64,000 nucleotides of DNA from Microcella flavibacter (GTDB taxonomy: Bacteria; Actinomycetota; Actinomycetes; Actinomycetales; Microbacteriaceae), in assembly GCF_012530535.1 (NCBI RefSeq), contig NZ_CP051299.1, positions 868,001-932,000 of the forward strand. The letters run 5' to 3'. The position numbers and the translations under genes are program-made. Below, in pieces: positions 11,786 through 20,107 of this stretch (within the stretch, counting starts at the first letter, position 1; the number at the start of each line of letters is the position of its first letter). The notes beneath the pieces were generated by a model. It did no database searches and was not told where the DNA came from. It saw only the letters and a list, made by a program, of their open reading frames with translations.

Positions 11786-11803
11786 GTACCCCGGCCGGGG
11801 TAC
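11786..11803. promoter_or_regulatory. 18-bp perfect palindrome, candidate operator
   Basis: GTACCCCGGCCGGGGTAC reads the same on both strands. It lies about 120 bases upstream of the glgE -10 box and about 60 bases upstream of the small-RNA candidate. Its form (TACCCC...GGGGTA) resembles operators of CsoR/FrmR-type repressors, but nothing in the window identifies the binding protein. Confidence 0.5.
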
Positions 11804-11849
11804 GCGAATACTGGTCATCTCCCTGCGGATGCCTCGGCGGAGTCGTACA

Positions 11850-11990
11850 GTCGTAGACGAGGGAGCACGAACCGCAGGGAGTACCCGGTCCCCGCGAGTT
11901 CTCCCCCCGAACGAGCACGTCGCCACCCGAAGGCGCACGTGAACCAGGATCGAGCCCCGTGTCCCCCGCACGGAGGGCTCGATCCTGCTC
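11850..11990 (+). ncRNA. candidate 6C RNA (actinobacterial C-loop small RNA)
   Basis: Two hairpins with C-rich loops lie in tandem. Hairpin 1 (11898-11912) is GTTC, loop TCCCCCC, GAAC. Hairpin 2 has a perfect 13-bp stem (11945-11957 with 11975-11987), a 4-bp inner stem CGTG/CACG and the loop TCCCCCG. 6C RNAs of actinobacteria are defined by two stem-loops whose loops contain runs of about six C; here the runs are six and five. Hairpin 2 can double as the terminator. A possible -10 (TACAGT, 11846-11851) lies just upstream, with no clear -35. The exact 5' end is a guess; a covariance search with the Rfam 6C model would decide. Confidence 0.65.
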
Positions 11991-12186
11991 GTCGTTAACG
12001 AGGCATCGCCGCAAGGCGATCGACCCGGTCGGGGCCGTCCGAGCGGCGCCGACCGGGCCGCCCCGTCCGCACGCCGAGGCGGTCGCGAGGGCACTTCCGA
12101 TGGGGTGTCGTCCCGTGCCCGGGCCCCCTCGTCTGGAACGGTTCTGCGGGCCGGATGTGGAACCTCGGGAACGGCGATCGGTCGCC

Positions 12187-12192
12187 TAGGCT
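12187..12192 (+). promoter_or_regulatory. -10 box of glgP
   Basis: TAGGCT, giving a leader of about 65 bases to the GTG at 12265. GAGGAGTG at about 12249-12256 is the ribosome-binding site. Confidence 0.5.
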
Positions 12193-12264
12193 GTCCCCTC
12201 GCGGGCGTATGCCGGCGCGATGCGCGCCCGTTCCCCGCCCGATCCGCACGAGGAGTGATGACCT

Positions 12265-14817
12265 GTGAAGGCGATCCGCCGATTCACCGTCCGAACCGTT
12301 CTTCCCGAGCGCCTCGCCGCCGTCGGCGACCTCGCGGCCAACCTGCGCTGGTCGTGGCACGAGCCCACCCGCCGGCTGTTCGAGCGCGTCGACCCCGCGC
12401 GCTGGGAGGAGCTCGGCCATGACCCCATCGCCCTCCTCGGCGAGGTCGACCCCGCCCGCCTCCAGCAGCTCGCCGACGACCAGCACTTCGTCGCCGACGC
12501 CGAGGCCCTGCGCGCCGACCTGCACGCGTACCTCGCCGAGCCCCGGTGGTACCAGGGGCTCGAGGGCGCTCCGGCCCGCATCGCGTACTTCTCGCCCGAG
12601 TTCGGCATCGCCAGCGCCATCCCGCAGTACTCCGGCGGGCTCGGCATCCTCGCCGGCGATCACCTCAAGAGCGCATCCGATCTCGGCGTGCCCCTCATCG
12701 GCGTCGGCCTCTTCTACCGCGCGGGCTACTTCCGCCAGGCCATCGACCGCGACGGCTGGCAGAAGGAGACCTACCCGCTCATCGACCCCGACGGCCTGCC
12801 GATGCAGATGCTGCGCGAGCACGACGGCACCGCCGTGCGCATCACGCTCGCCCTGCCCGGCGGCGAGGCCATGCACGCCCGCGTCTGGCAGATGGCGGTC
12901 GGCCGCGTCGTGCTGCTGCTGCTCGACACCGACATCCCCGAGAACTCCGACGGCCTGCGCGGCGTCACCGACCGCCTCTACGGCGGCGGCGGCGAGCACC
13001 GCCTGCTGCAGGAGCTGCTGCTCGGCATCGGCGGCGTGCGCGCCATCACGAGCTACCTCGCCGTCTCGGGCACGCCCGCTCCCGAGGTCTTCCACACCAA
13101 CGAGGGTCACGCCGGGTTCCTCGGGCTCGAGCGCATCAGCGACCTGATCGCCGAGGGTCTGAGCTTCGACGAGGCCCTGCAGGTCATCCGGGCCGGCACG
13201 CTCTTCACCACCCACACGCCCGTCCCCGCCGGCATCGACCGCTTCGAGAACGGCCTCATCGAGCGCTACTTCTCCACCGGCCTGCTGCCCGGCGTCGACG
13301 TGCACGACGTGCTCGCGCTCGGCCGCGAGGACTACGACGGCGGCGACGCCGGGGTCTTCAACATGGCCGTCATGGGCCTGCGCCTCGCGCAGCGCGCCAA
13401 CGGCGTCTCGCAGCTGCACGGCGACGTCTCGCGCGGCATGTTCGGCCAGCTCTGGCCGGGCTTCGACCAGGCCGACGTGCCCATCACCTCGGTGACGAAC
13501 GGCGTGCACGCCCCCACCTGGACCGACCCGCTCATGGTGCGCCTCGTCCACGAGAAGCTCGGCACCTACGAGACGAGCACCGCCGACTGGGCGAGCGACG
13601 CCATCAGCGACGAGGAGCTGTGGTTCGTGCGCCGCTCGATGCGCGAGCAGCTCGTCACCGACGCGCGCGCCCGGGTCGCCGCCGCCTGGAGCGAGGAGAA
13701 CGGCTCCGTCGCCCCGCCCAGCTGGATGGACGACCTGCTCGACCCCGACGTGCTCACCATCGGCTTCGCGCGCCGCGTGCCGACCTACAAGCGCCTCACC
13801 CTCATGCTGCACGACGAGGCCCGCCTGCGCGCCCTGCTCACCGACCCCGAGCGGCCCGTGCAGCTCGTCATCGCCGGCAAGTCGCACCCCGCCGACGACG
13901 GCGGCAAGGCGCTCATCCAGAAGCTCGTGCAGTTCAGCCAGGATCCCGAGCTGCGCCGCCGCATCGTGTTCCTGCCGAACTACGACATCGCCATGGCGCG
14001 CCTGCTCTACCCGGGCACCGACATCTGGCTCAACAACCCGCTGCGCCCGCTCGAGGCCTGCGGCACCTCCGGCATGAAGGCCGCGCTCAACGGCTCGCTC
14101 AACCTCTCCATCCTCGACGGCTGGTGGAACGAGTACTACGACGCCGAGAACGGCTGGGCCATCCCGACCGCCGACTCGGCCGGCGACGACGCCGAGCGCG
14201 ACAAGCTCGAGGCGAACGCCATGTACGACCTCATCGAGCACCAGATCGCGCCGCGCTTCTACGACCGCGACGCCGAGGGCCTCCCGCGCCGCTGGCTGCA
14301 GAACATCCGCCACACCCTCGCCACCCTGTCGCCCGAGCTCTCGGCCGACCGCATGGTCGCCGAGTACGTGCAGCGGCTCTACATGCCGGCGGCGGATGCC
14401 CAGCGCACGATCATCGCCGACCACCACGCGCCCGCCCGCGAGCTCTCCGCCTGGAAGTCGCGCGTGCGCGCCGCATGGCCCGGGCTCTCGGTCGCGCACG
14501 TGGAGTCGGGCGGCGTCGAGTCGCCGCAGCTCGGCGACGCGCTGCAGGTGCGCGCGCACGTCGACCTCGGCTCGCTCGAGGCCGACGACGTGCGCGTCGA
14601 CGTGGTCTTCGGCCGCGCCGACGAGGGCGACGACCTCGCCGACGTGCGCACCCAGACCCTGCAGCTCGTCAGCCACGAGATCGGCCACCCGGCGACCTTC
14701 GCCGGCACGGTGCCGCTGCAGCGCTCCGGCTCGTTCGGCTACAACGTGCGGGTGACCCCGCGGCACGACCTGCTCGCCAACCCGGCCGAGCTCGGACTCG
14801 TCGCGGTCGCCCACTAG
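12265..14817 (+). CDS. glgP: alpha-glucan (glycogen/maltodextrin) phosphorylase GlgP
   Basis: 850 residues, GT35 family, of the shorter bacterial/archaeal type. It releases glucose-1-phosphate from alpha-1,4-glucan. Visible features are YFSPEFGIASAIPQYSGGLGILAGDHLK near residue 110, the repeated phosphorylase core, and EACGTSGMKAALNG carrying the pyridoxal-phosphate lysine at about Lys605. The GTG start at 12265 has GAGGAG about 10 bases upstream. It diverges from glgE-glgB, so synthesis and breakdown genes share one regulatory gap. An 89-bp repeat follows 40 bases after the stop. Confidence 0.96.
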   Translation: MKAIRRFTVRTVLPERLAAVGDLAANLRWSWHEPTRRLFERVDPARWEELGHDPIALLGEVDPARLQQLADDQHFVADAEALRADLHAYLAEPRWYQGLEGAPARIAYFSPEFGIASAIPQYSGGLGILAGDHLKSASDLGVPLIGVGLFYRAGYFRQAIDRDGWQKETYPLIDPDGLPMQMLREHDGTAVRITLALPGGEAMHARVWQMAVGRVVLLLLDTDIPENSDGLRGVTDRLYGGGGEHRLLQELLLGIGGVRAITSYLAVSGTPAPEVFHTNEGHAGFLGLERISDLIAEGLSFDEALQVIRAGTLFTTHTPVPAGIDRFENGLIERYFSTGLLPGVDVHDVLALGREDYDGGDAGVFNMAVMGLRLAQRANGVSQLHGDVSRGMFGQLWPGFDQADVPITSVTNGVHAPTWTDPLMVRLVHEKLGTYETSTADWASDAISDEELWFVRRSMREQLVTDARARVAAAWSEENGSVAPPSWMDDLLDPDVLTIGFARRVPTYKRLTLMLHDEARLRALLTDPERPVQLVIAGKSHPADDGGKALIQKLVQFSQDPELRRRIVFLPNYDIAMARLLYPGTDIWLNNPLRPLEACGTSGMKAALNGSLNLSILDGWWNEYYDAENGWAIPTADSAGDDAERDKLEANAMYDLIEHQIAPRFYDRDAEGLPRRWLQNIRHTLATLSPELSADRMVAEYVQRLYMPAADAQRTIIADHHAPARELSAWKSRVRAAWPGLSVAHVESGGVESPQLGDALQVRAHVDLGSLEADDVRVDVVFGRADEGDDLADVRTQTLQLVSHEIGHPATFAGTVPLQRSGSFGYNVRVTPRHDLLANPAELGLVAVAH

Positions 14818-14857
14818 AGCCGGGGCATCCCGGCGGGGTCGGCCGCCCGCGGCAGGC

Positions 14858-14946
14858 GTGCACAAATGCAGGACCCTTGCGGCGCGTCGTTCGCCGCTTC
14901 GCGGTGACACGCCGTGCCCGTGCGCGAGTCTCCTGCATTTGTGTAC
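14858..14946 (+). repeat. 89-bp palindromic repeat, copy A
   Basis: Begins GTGCACAAATGCAGGAC and ends with the near-complement TCCTGCATTTGTGTAC. An inner inverted pair (GGCGCGTCG and ACACGCC) suggests a cruciform-forming element. Copies B (15941-16029) and C (21325-21413, inverted) have the same length and share an internal consensus. A lies 41 bases from the 3' end of the AbiEi/DUF559 gene, and B lies beyond its 5' end in the same orientation. Confidence 0.85.
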
Positions 14947-14987
14947 GCCGGGGGCGGATGATCGGTGCCGTCGAGCCGACCTCCGAC

Positions 14988-15836
14988 TCAGCGGAGATGG
15001 TCGCCGCGGGAGACCGCGGCCAGCACGGCGGCGACGACGCGATCGAGGTGGTTCACGATCTGGTCGTAGTCGAAGCGCAGGCAGCGGTAGCCGGCGAGGC
15101 TGAGGTCGAGGTCGCGACGCCGATCGGCTGCGCGGCCCGGGGCGGTGTCGTGGAACTCTCGGCTGTCGATCTCGACGACGAGCCGCTCGCCGATGAGGAA
15201 GTCGACCCGCCCCACACCGGGGATCCGCTGCTGTCGACGAATAGACGGCAGCAACTCTCGGATCGCGAGCCAGAACATCGTCTCGGTGCCGCTCTCGCAG
15301 ACGCCGTCGATGCCGTCGACCCCGACGGGATGCCCTGCTCGACGGAGCGCGTCTCTCTCGAGCGGCGCGTGGTGCAGGGCCGAGTCGAGCGCAGCCAGGT
15401 ACCAGTCGTGGGGCACGCACCGTCGGTAGTCGGAGAGCGCATCGCTCACCGTCGCCACGAGCCGCTCGGTCTCCGCGGAGCGTCCCGTCCAGTGCACGAC
15501 GGCCGAGCTCGCCGGGGTTCTCCGACGACGACTGTCGCGATCCTCGCGGAGTCGGGAATCGGTCCCGGCGACGCGGACGTGCACCTCAGGGTGCTCGAGC
15601 GCCCACAGCCCGTGCCGACGCAATGCATGACCGCAGGTCAGCACGCCGCCCACCCGCACGGCGCGGAGAGCCATCGGGTCGGTGTCGGGGCGGGCGAACC
15701 ATCCCTGACGGATCCGCCAGAGCACGCCGTCGTCCAGAAGCTGTCGACGGGCTCGGCGTCCGAACCCCGCTTCGATCAGCTCGTGGGTGGCGATCAGGCC
15801 GCCCCGGGCATCCAGCGTTCGGATCGCATCGTGCAT
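14988..15836 (-). CDS. AbiEi-antitoxin-like HTH plus DUF559 (Vsr/REase-fold) protein
   Basis: 282 residues. The N-terminus (about 10-55, LIATHELIEAGFGRRARRQL then DGVLWRIRQGWF) looks like the winged-helix of type IV AbiEi antitoxins. The C-terminal 110 or so residues (SGTETMFWLAIRELLP, VGRVDFLIGERLVVEIDSREFH, RRRDLDLSLAGYRCLRFDYDQI) fit DUF559, a Vsr-like fold of the restriction-endonuclease superfamily; the Asp/Glu pair in VDF...VVEID are candidate metal ligands. No AbiEii toxin gene is adjacent. The gene is bracketed by 89-bp repeats A and B in direct orientation. ATG at 15836 has only GAGG abutting it, so the start is uncertain. Function unknown; such genes are common singletons in actinobacteria. 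Confidence 0.8.
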   Translation of the reverse strand: MHDAIRTLDARGGLIATHELIEAGFGRRARRQLLDDGVLWRIRQGWFARPDTDPMALRAVRVGGVLTCGHALRRHGLWALEHPEVHVRVAGTDSRLREDRDSRRRRTPASSAVVHWTGRSAETERLVATVSDALSDYRRCVPHDWYLAALDSALHHAPLERDALRRAGHPVGVDGIDGVCESGTETMFWLAIRELLPSIRRQQRIPGVGRVDFLIGERLVVEIDSREFHDTAPGRAADRRRDLDLSLAGYRCLRFDYDQIVNHLDRVVAAVLAAVSRGDHLR

Positions 15837-15940
15837 CCTCGGATGATCCGTCGGTCCCGCGATCTGAGTGGGTGGTAGAGGTCGGGCTGGGGACGAACGT
15901 CCTCCGGATCGACCTGTGATGGACCGGCCGGCCGGCGCCC

Positions 15941-16029
15941 GTGCACAAGTGCAGGACAGCGTCGGCGTGTCGTTCGGCGCGAGGCGGCAACACGCCGGAC
16001 GAGGGACTGGAAGTCCTGCATTTGTGCAC
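15941..16029 (+). repeat. 89-bp palindromic repeat, copy B
   Basis: Same orientation and length as copy A, with ends GTGCACAAGTGCAGGAC and GTCCTGCATTTGTGCAC. The inner pair CGGCGTGT/ACACGCCG is perfect here. It sits 104 bases upstream of the AbiEi/DUF559 start codon and 53 bases beyond the 3' end of the YbaK gene. Confidence 0.85.
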
Positions 16030-16082
16030 CCGGCTAGCGCGGGCAGGCGGTGCCGGACGGCGGACGACCGCGCGCCCGCGGC

Positions 16083-16577
16083 TCAGCGGGCGATGTCGGC
16101 GAGCTGCGCGCCCGTCACGGCGACGAGGTCGGCGGGGGCGAGCTCGAGGTCGAAGCCGCGGCGGCCGCCCGAGACGAGCACGGTGGGCCAGAGCAGCGCC
16201 GACTCGTCGAGCCAGGTGGGCAGCCGCGTGCGTTGGCCGATGGGCGAGATGCCGCCGACGACGTAGCCGGTGCGGCGCTCGGCGAGGGCCGGGTCGGCCA
16301 TGGCGGCGCGGCGACCGCCGGCGGCCGCGGCCAGCGACTTGAGGTCGAGCAGGCACGAGACGGGCACGATGCCGACCACGAGCGAGCCGTCGACCTCGGC
16401 GAGGAGGGTCTTGAACACGCGCTCCGGCTCGACGCCGAGGGCGGCGGCGGCCTCGAGGCCGTAGCTCGCCGCGCCCGGGTCGTGCGCGTAGGGGCGGGGC
16501 GTGTACGGGATGCCCGCCGCCGCCAGCGCGACGGTCGCCGGGGTCGCGGGGCCGGCCGAGGGGCGCGGCTTAGGCAT
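16083..16577 (-). CDS. ybaK: YbaK/EbsC family Cys-tRNA(Pro) deacylase
   Basis: 164 residues, the usual size of YbaK. It hydrolyses mischarged Cys-tRNA(Pro) in trans. Visible motifs are GVEPERVFKTLLAEVDG, with the conserved K-T-L segment, and GYVVGGISPIGQRTRLPTWLDE, the Gly-rich loop of the YbaK fold. The start is taken as ATG at 16577, which overlaps the glgX stop by eight bases and suggests coupling to glgX. A longer open frame begins at 16613 inside glgX and adds only 12 residues. Confidence 0.9.
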   Translation of the reverse strand: MPKPRPSAGPATPATVALAAAGIPYTPRPYAHDPGAASYGLEAAAALGVEPERVFKTLLAEVDGSLVVGIVPVSCLLDLKSLAAAAGGRRAAMADPALAERRTGYVVGGISPIGQRTRLPTWLDESALLWPTVLVSGGRRGFDLELAPADLVAVTGAQLADIAR

Positions 16578-18777
16578 TCCGGTCGGGCTCGGGCTCAGCA
16601 TCCATCGCCGCATCGTCGGAGGGCGCGGCGAGCCCCTCGTCCGAATCGTCAGGAGAAGGAGCGGACGCGGCCGAGGCAGCGGACGACGGAGCGGGCGCCG
16701 ACGGCGGCGAGACCGGCGACGGCACCTGATCCCCGTGCGCCCGGAACAGCAGCATCGAGGTCGGCCCGACGGTGAGCGGCTCGCCCGGCTGGTGCTCGAG
16801 CTCGAGCTGCGAGATGTCGTCGTGCGAGCTGTCCCACAGCAGGGTGTAGCCGGTGACGCCGACGTGGGCGGGCAGGCGCACCGAGGTGGGCTCCTCGAGG
16901 CCGTGCACGACGAGCAGGATGCGGTTGAAGTGCTCGAACTCGGGGGTCGAGGCGGCGAGGTACTGCAGGGTGCGCTCGGCGGGCGAGTCCCAGTCGTCCA
17001 TCGTCATGGCCCGGCCGTCCTTGTTGTACCAGTCCATCTGGGTGGCGCTCGGGATGGTCTCGCCCCAGCGCCCGTAGCGCACCGGTCGCAGTGCCGGGTT
17101 CTCGCGCCGCAGCTGCAGCAGGCGCCGGGTGACCCGCAGCAGGTCCTCCTGCCAGCCGGAGCGGTCCCACGACAGCCACGTGAGCTCGCTGTCGTGGCAG
17201 TACGCGTTGTTGTTGCCGCGCTGGCTGCGGCCGAACTCGTCGCCCGCGGTGATCATGGGCATGCCGGCGCTGAGCAGCAGCGTGCCGAGCAGGTTGCGCA
17301 TGGTGCGGCGGCGGGCGGCGGTGATGTCGGGGTCGTCGGTGGGGCCTTCGAGGCCGAAGTTGTACGAGCGGTTGTTGTCGGTGCCGTCGCGGTTGTCCTC
17401 GCCGTTGCCGATGTTGTGCTTCGAGTCGTAGGCGGTGAGGTCGGCGAGGGTGAAGCCGTCGTGGGCGGTGACGAAGTTGACGCTCGCGAGGGGCCCGCGG
17501 TCGGCGGCGAAGACGTGGGCGCTGCCGGTCATGCGGCGGGCGAGCGAGCCGATGCCCTCGGCCGCGGTGCCGTGGCGGCGCGAGGCGGCGGTGTCGGTGA
17601 GCCAGAAGGTGCGGGCGCGGTCGCGGAATCCGTCGTTCCACTCGTGGTAGCCGTCGGGGAAGTTGCCGACCTGCCAGCCGCCGAGGCCGACGTCCCATGG
17701 CTCGGCGATCATGAGCGAGTCGGCGAGGAGGGGGTCGGCGAGGATGGCGGCGAGCAGCGGGTGCTCCGGGTCGAAGTGGGCGCGGGCATCCCGACCGATC
17801 GTCGCCATGAGGTCGAAGCGGAACCCGTCGATCTGCACCTCCTCGGCCCAGTAGCGCAGCGAGTCGAGCAGCAGGCGCTGGGCGGCGGGCAGCGAGAAGT
17901 CGACGGTGTTGCCGCAGCCGGTGGTGTCGATGTACTCGCCCTCGCGGGTCTGGCGGTAGTACGAGGCGGCGTCGAAGCCGCGCAGGCTCGAGGTCGGCCC
18001 GGTCGGCCCCTCTTCTGCCGTGTGGTTGTAGACGACGTCCATGACGACCTGGATGCCCGCCTCGTGCAGCAGGCGCACCATGCCCTTGACCTCCCGCAGC
18101 ACGGCCCCGGTTCCGCCGTTCTGGGCGCCGCGCGTGGCGTACTGCGCGTGCGGCGTGAAGAAGTTGAGGGTGTTGTAGCCCCAGTAGTTGGTGAGACCCT
18201 GCTTGAGCAGCCGCTGCTCGCTGATGCTCTGGTGGATGGGCAGCAGCTCGACGGTCGTGACCCCGAGATCCTTCAGGTAGGCGATCGTCGTGGGGTGCGC
18301 GAGGCCCGCGTAGGTGCCCCGCAGCTCGTCGGGCATGTCGGGGGCGAGCTTGGTGAGGCCCTTGACGTGCGCCTCGTAGAGCACGACGTGGTCGAGCGGG
18401 ATGCGCGGCTTCTGCACCCCGCCCCAGTCGAAGTCGTCGTGCTGCACGTAGCCCCGCCAGTCGCCGCCGGTGGTGCGGGCGAGCCCGCGGGCGTAGGGGT
18501 CGATGAGGTGCCGCTCGGGATCGAAGGCGTGCGTCGGCCCGCTCGGCCCGTCGGCCCGCACGGAGTAGCGGGTTCCCGGCACGAGGGCGGCGTGCTCGAC
18601 CTGCCAGACGCCGTGCTCGTCGCGGGCCATGGGCACGCGCTCGGCCATCCACGCCGGGTCGTCGGGGCTGAAGAGGCACAGCTCCATGGCGGTCGCGTGC
18701 TCGCTCCACACCCGCAACCGCCCGCCCCGCGCGGTCGCGGTCACTCCGAGGTGACCCAGCGGGTCGGTCGTCGCCAT
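16570..18777 (-). CDS. glgX: glycogen debranching enzyme GlgX (isoamylase type)
   Basis: 735 residues. It cleaves alpha-1,6 branches of glycogen limit dextrins. An N-terminal CBM48-like region (about 1-140) precedes a GH13 barrel with DVVYNHTAEEG, GFRFDLMATIGR (nucleophile about Asp322), LMIAEPWDVG (acid about Glu359) and NFVTAHDGFTLADL. The tail from about 690 is acidic and Ser/Ala-rich. TACTCT lies exactly six bases before the ATG, so the message is probably leaderless. YbaK follows with an overlap. Confidence 0.95.
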   Translation of the reverse strand: MATTDPLGHLGVTATARGGRLRVWSEHATAMELCLFSPDDPAWMAERVPMARDEHGVWQVEHAALVPGTRYSVRADGPSGPTHAFDPERHLIDPYARGLARTTGGDWRGYVQHDDFDWGGVQKPRIPLDHVVLYEAHVKGLTKLAPDMPDELRGTYAGLAHPTTIAYLKDLGVTTVELLPIHQSISEQRLLKQGLTNYWGYNTLNFFTPHAQYATRGAQNGGTGAVLREVKGMVRLLHEAGIQVVMDVVYNHTAEEGPTGPTSSLRGFDAASYYRQTREGEYIDTTGCGNTVDFSLPAAQRLLLDSLRYWAEEVQIDGFRFDLMATIGRDARAHFDPEHPLLAAILADPLLADSLMIAEPWDVGLGGWQVGNFPDGYHEWNDGFRDRARTFWLTDTAASRRHGTAAEGIGSLARRMTGSAHVFAADRGPLASVNFVTAHDGFTLADLTAYDSKHNIGNGEDNRDGTDNNRSYNFGLEGPTDDPDITAARRRTMRNLLGTLLLSAGMPMITAGDEFGRSQRGNNNAYCHDSELTWLSWDRSGWQEDLLRVTRRLLQLRRENPALRPVRYGRWGETIPSATQMDWYNKDGRAMTMDDWDSPAERTLQYLAASTPEFEHFNRILLVVHGLEEPTSVRLPAHVGVTGYTLLWDSSHDDISQLELEHQPGEPLTVGPTSMLLFRAHGDQVPSPVSPPSAPAPSSAASAASAPSPDDSDEGLAAPSDDAAMDAEPEPDRNA

Positions 18778-18783
18778 GGATTT

Positions 18784-18789
18784 AGAGTA
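18784..18789 (-). promoter_or_regulatory. -10 box of glgX, leaderless type
   Basis: TACTCT on the minus strand, followed by AAATCC and the ATG of glgX at 18777. Confidence 0.6.
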
Positions 18790-18845
18790 GGTCAGCGCGA
18801 CCGCGCGTCCGCCGCGCCTCGCGTCGCGTCGTTCGAAGGGGGTGG

Positions 18846-20048
18846 ATGCCGATGCCGGTGTACCTCGACCACGCCGCCACCTCGCCCATGCCCGCCTCGG
18901 TGCGCGCGGCGTACCTGCACGCTCTCGAGACCGCGGGCAACCCGAGCTCGATCCACTCCGCGGGCCAGTCGGCGAGGGCCATGCTCGATGACGCGCGAAG
19001 CCGCATCGCGGCGACCCTCGGCGTCGACGCGATCGAGCTGACCTTCACGGGCGGCGGCACCGAGGCCGTGAACCTCGCCGTCAAGGGACTCTTCTGGCGG
19101 GCCCGCCAGGCCGACCCGCGCCGCACCCGCCTGCTCGTGCCGCGCGCCGAGCACCACGCCACCCTCGACGCGGTCGAGTGGCTCGTCGCGCACGAGGGCG
19201 CCTCGGTGACGTGGCTCGAGGTCGACGCGGAGGGGGTGCTGCTGATCGACGGCCCGGGCGGGGTGGCGGCGGCGCTCGCCGACGCGTCCGATGCGGCCCT
19301 CATCACCATGCTCGCCGCCAACAACGAGGTCGGCTCGGTGCAGCCCGTCGCCGCGGTCGCGGCGCTCGCCGCGGCCGCCGGCGTGCCGCTGCACGTCGAC
19401 GCGATCGCCGCCTACGGGCAGATCGACCTCGCGCCCCTGCCGCCGGGGGTCGCGGCCCTCTCGATCTCCGCCCACAAGGTGGGCGGCCCCGTGGGCGTGG
19501 GCGCGCTCGTGCTGCGGCGAGGAAGCGAGGTCGTGCCGCTCATGCACGGGGGAGCGCAGCAGCGCGGGCGGTCGGGAACGATGGATGCTCCGGGCGCGTG
19601 GGCCTTCGCCGTGGCTGCTGAGGCGGCGCACGCCGAGCTGGCGGCGCGGGCGGCGCACAAGCGCGCGCTGCGCGATCGGCTCGAGGCGGGCATCCACCGA
19701 CTCGTGCCGCAGGCCGTGCTGCACGGCACCGGCGCCGCCGACCGCCTGCCCGGAACCGTGCACCTCACCGTGCCGGGCTGCGAGGGCGATTCGCTGCTGT
19801 TCCTGCTCGATCAGGCGGGCTTCGCCGTCTCGACCGGGTCGGCCTGCCAGGCGGGGGTTCCCGAGCCCTCGCAGGTGCTGCTCGCCATGGGGCTGAGCCC
19901 GGCGGATGCCCGAGGCGCGCTGCGCGTCACCCTCGGCCCCGACACCACGGCCGACGAGATCGACGCGCTGCTGGCCGCGCTGCCGGCCGCGGTCGCCCGT
20001 GCCGAGGCCGCGGGACTCGCGGCGCGCACGCCGACGCTCGGGCGGTAG
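18846..20048 (+). CDS. cysteine desulfurase (NifS/IscS-like)
   Basis: 400 residues. This PLP enzyme takes sulfur from L-cysteine as a persulfide. Visible are [11 protein letters not shown] at the N-terminus, AEHHATL with cofactor-stacking His104, [12 protein letters not shown] with the PLP lysine at about Lys211, and STGSACQAG with the catalytic Cys334. The neighbour 59 bases downstream is mnmA, which needs persulfide sulfur for 2-thiouridine, so a dedicated sulfur-supply role is inferred. ATG at 18846 and 18852 are both possible behind the AAGGGGG site. Confidence 0.93.
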   Translation: MPMPVYLDHAATSPMPASVRAAYLHALETAGNPSSIHSAGQSARAMLDDARSRIAATLGVDAIELTFTGGGTEAVNLAVKGLFWRARQADPRRTRLLVPRAEHHATLDAVEWLVAHEGASVTWLEVDAEGVLLIDGPGGVAAALADASDAALITMLAANNEVGSVQPVAAVAALAAAAGVPLHVDAIAAYGQIDLAPLPPGVAALSISAHKVGGPVGVGALVLRRGSEVVPLMHGGAQQRGRSGTMDAPGAWAFAVAAEAAHAELAARAAHKRALRDRLEAGIHRLVPQAVLHGTGAADRLPGTVHLTVPGCEGDSLLFLLDQAGFAVSTGSACQAGVPEPSQVLLAMGLSPADARGALRVTLGPDTTADEIDALLAALPAAVARAEAAGLAARTPTLGR

Positions 20049-20056
20049 TCGCGCTC

Positions 20057-20086
20057 GACCTGCGCCCCGCAGACCTGCGCCCCGTC
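20057..20086 (+). repeat. 15-bp tandem duplication in the mnmA upstream region
   Basis: GACCTGCGCCCCGCA (20057-20071) is followed directly by GACCTGCGCCCCGTC (20072-20086), just upstream of the mnmA -10 box. Two copies only; probably slippage. Confidence 0.6.
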
Positions 20087-20095
20087 GACCCCGCG

Positions 20096-20101
20096 TACCC
20101 T
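20096..20101 (+). promoter_or_regulatory. -10 box of mnmA, leaderless type
   Basis: TACCCT, then GGAGGC, then the ATG at 20108. The GGAGG is too close to the ATG to act well as a ribosome-binding site, which favours a leaderless start. Confidence 0.55.
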
Positions 20102-20107
20102 GGAGGC

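Larger units (their letters stand above)
11656..12264. other. 609-base divergent intergenic region glgE/glgP
   Basis: No convincing protein gene. From left to right it holds the glgE -10 box (11662-11667), an 18-bp perfect palindrome (11786-11803), a candidate 6C-type small RNA with C-rich hairpin loops (about 11850-11990), a GC-rich stretch with no clear feature (about 11995-12180), the glgP -10 box (12187-12192) and the glgP ribosome-binding site. Confidence 0.7.

Noticed and set aside
14988-15836. Complete AbiE type IV toxin-antitoxin system
   Set aside because: Only an AbiEi-like HTH is present, fused to a DUF559 domain; there is no nucleotidyltransferase (AbiEii) toxin gene next to it.
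12546-15878. Very long Arg/Ala/His-rich open frame covering glgP and beyond
   Set aside because: It is the plus-strand shadow of glgP and the antisense of the next gene; composition is unlike a protein and the true frames carry clear family motifs. The same holds for other long shadows over the coiled-coil, ligA and ABC genes.
14858-16029. Short peptides containing VHKCR...LHLCT in several frames
   Set aside because: These are translations of the 89-bp repeat ends, not genes.
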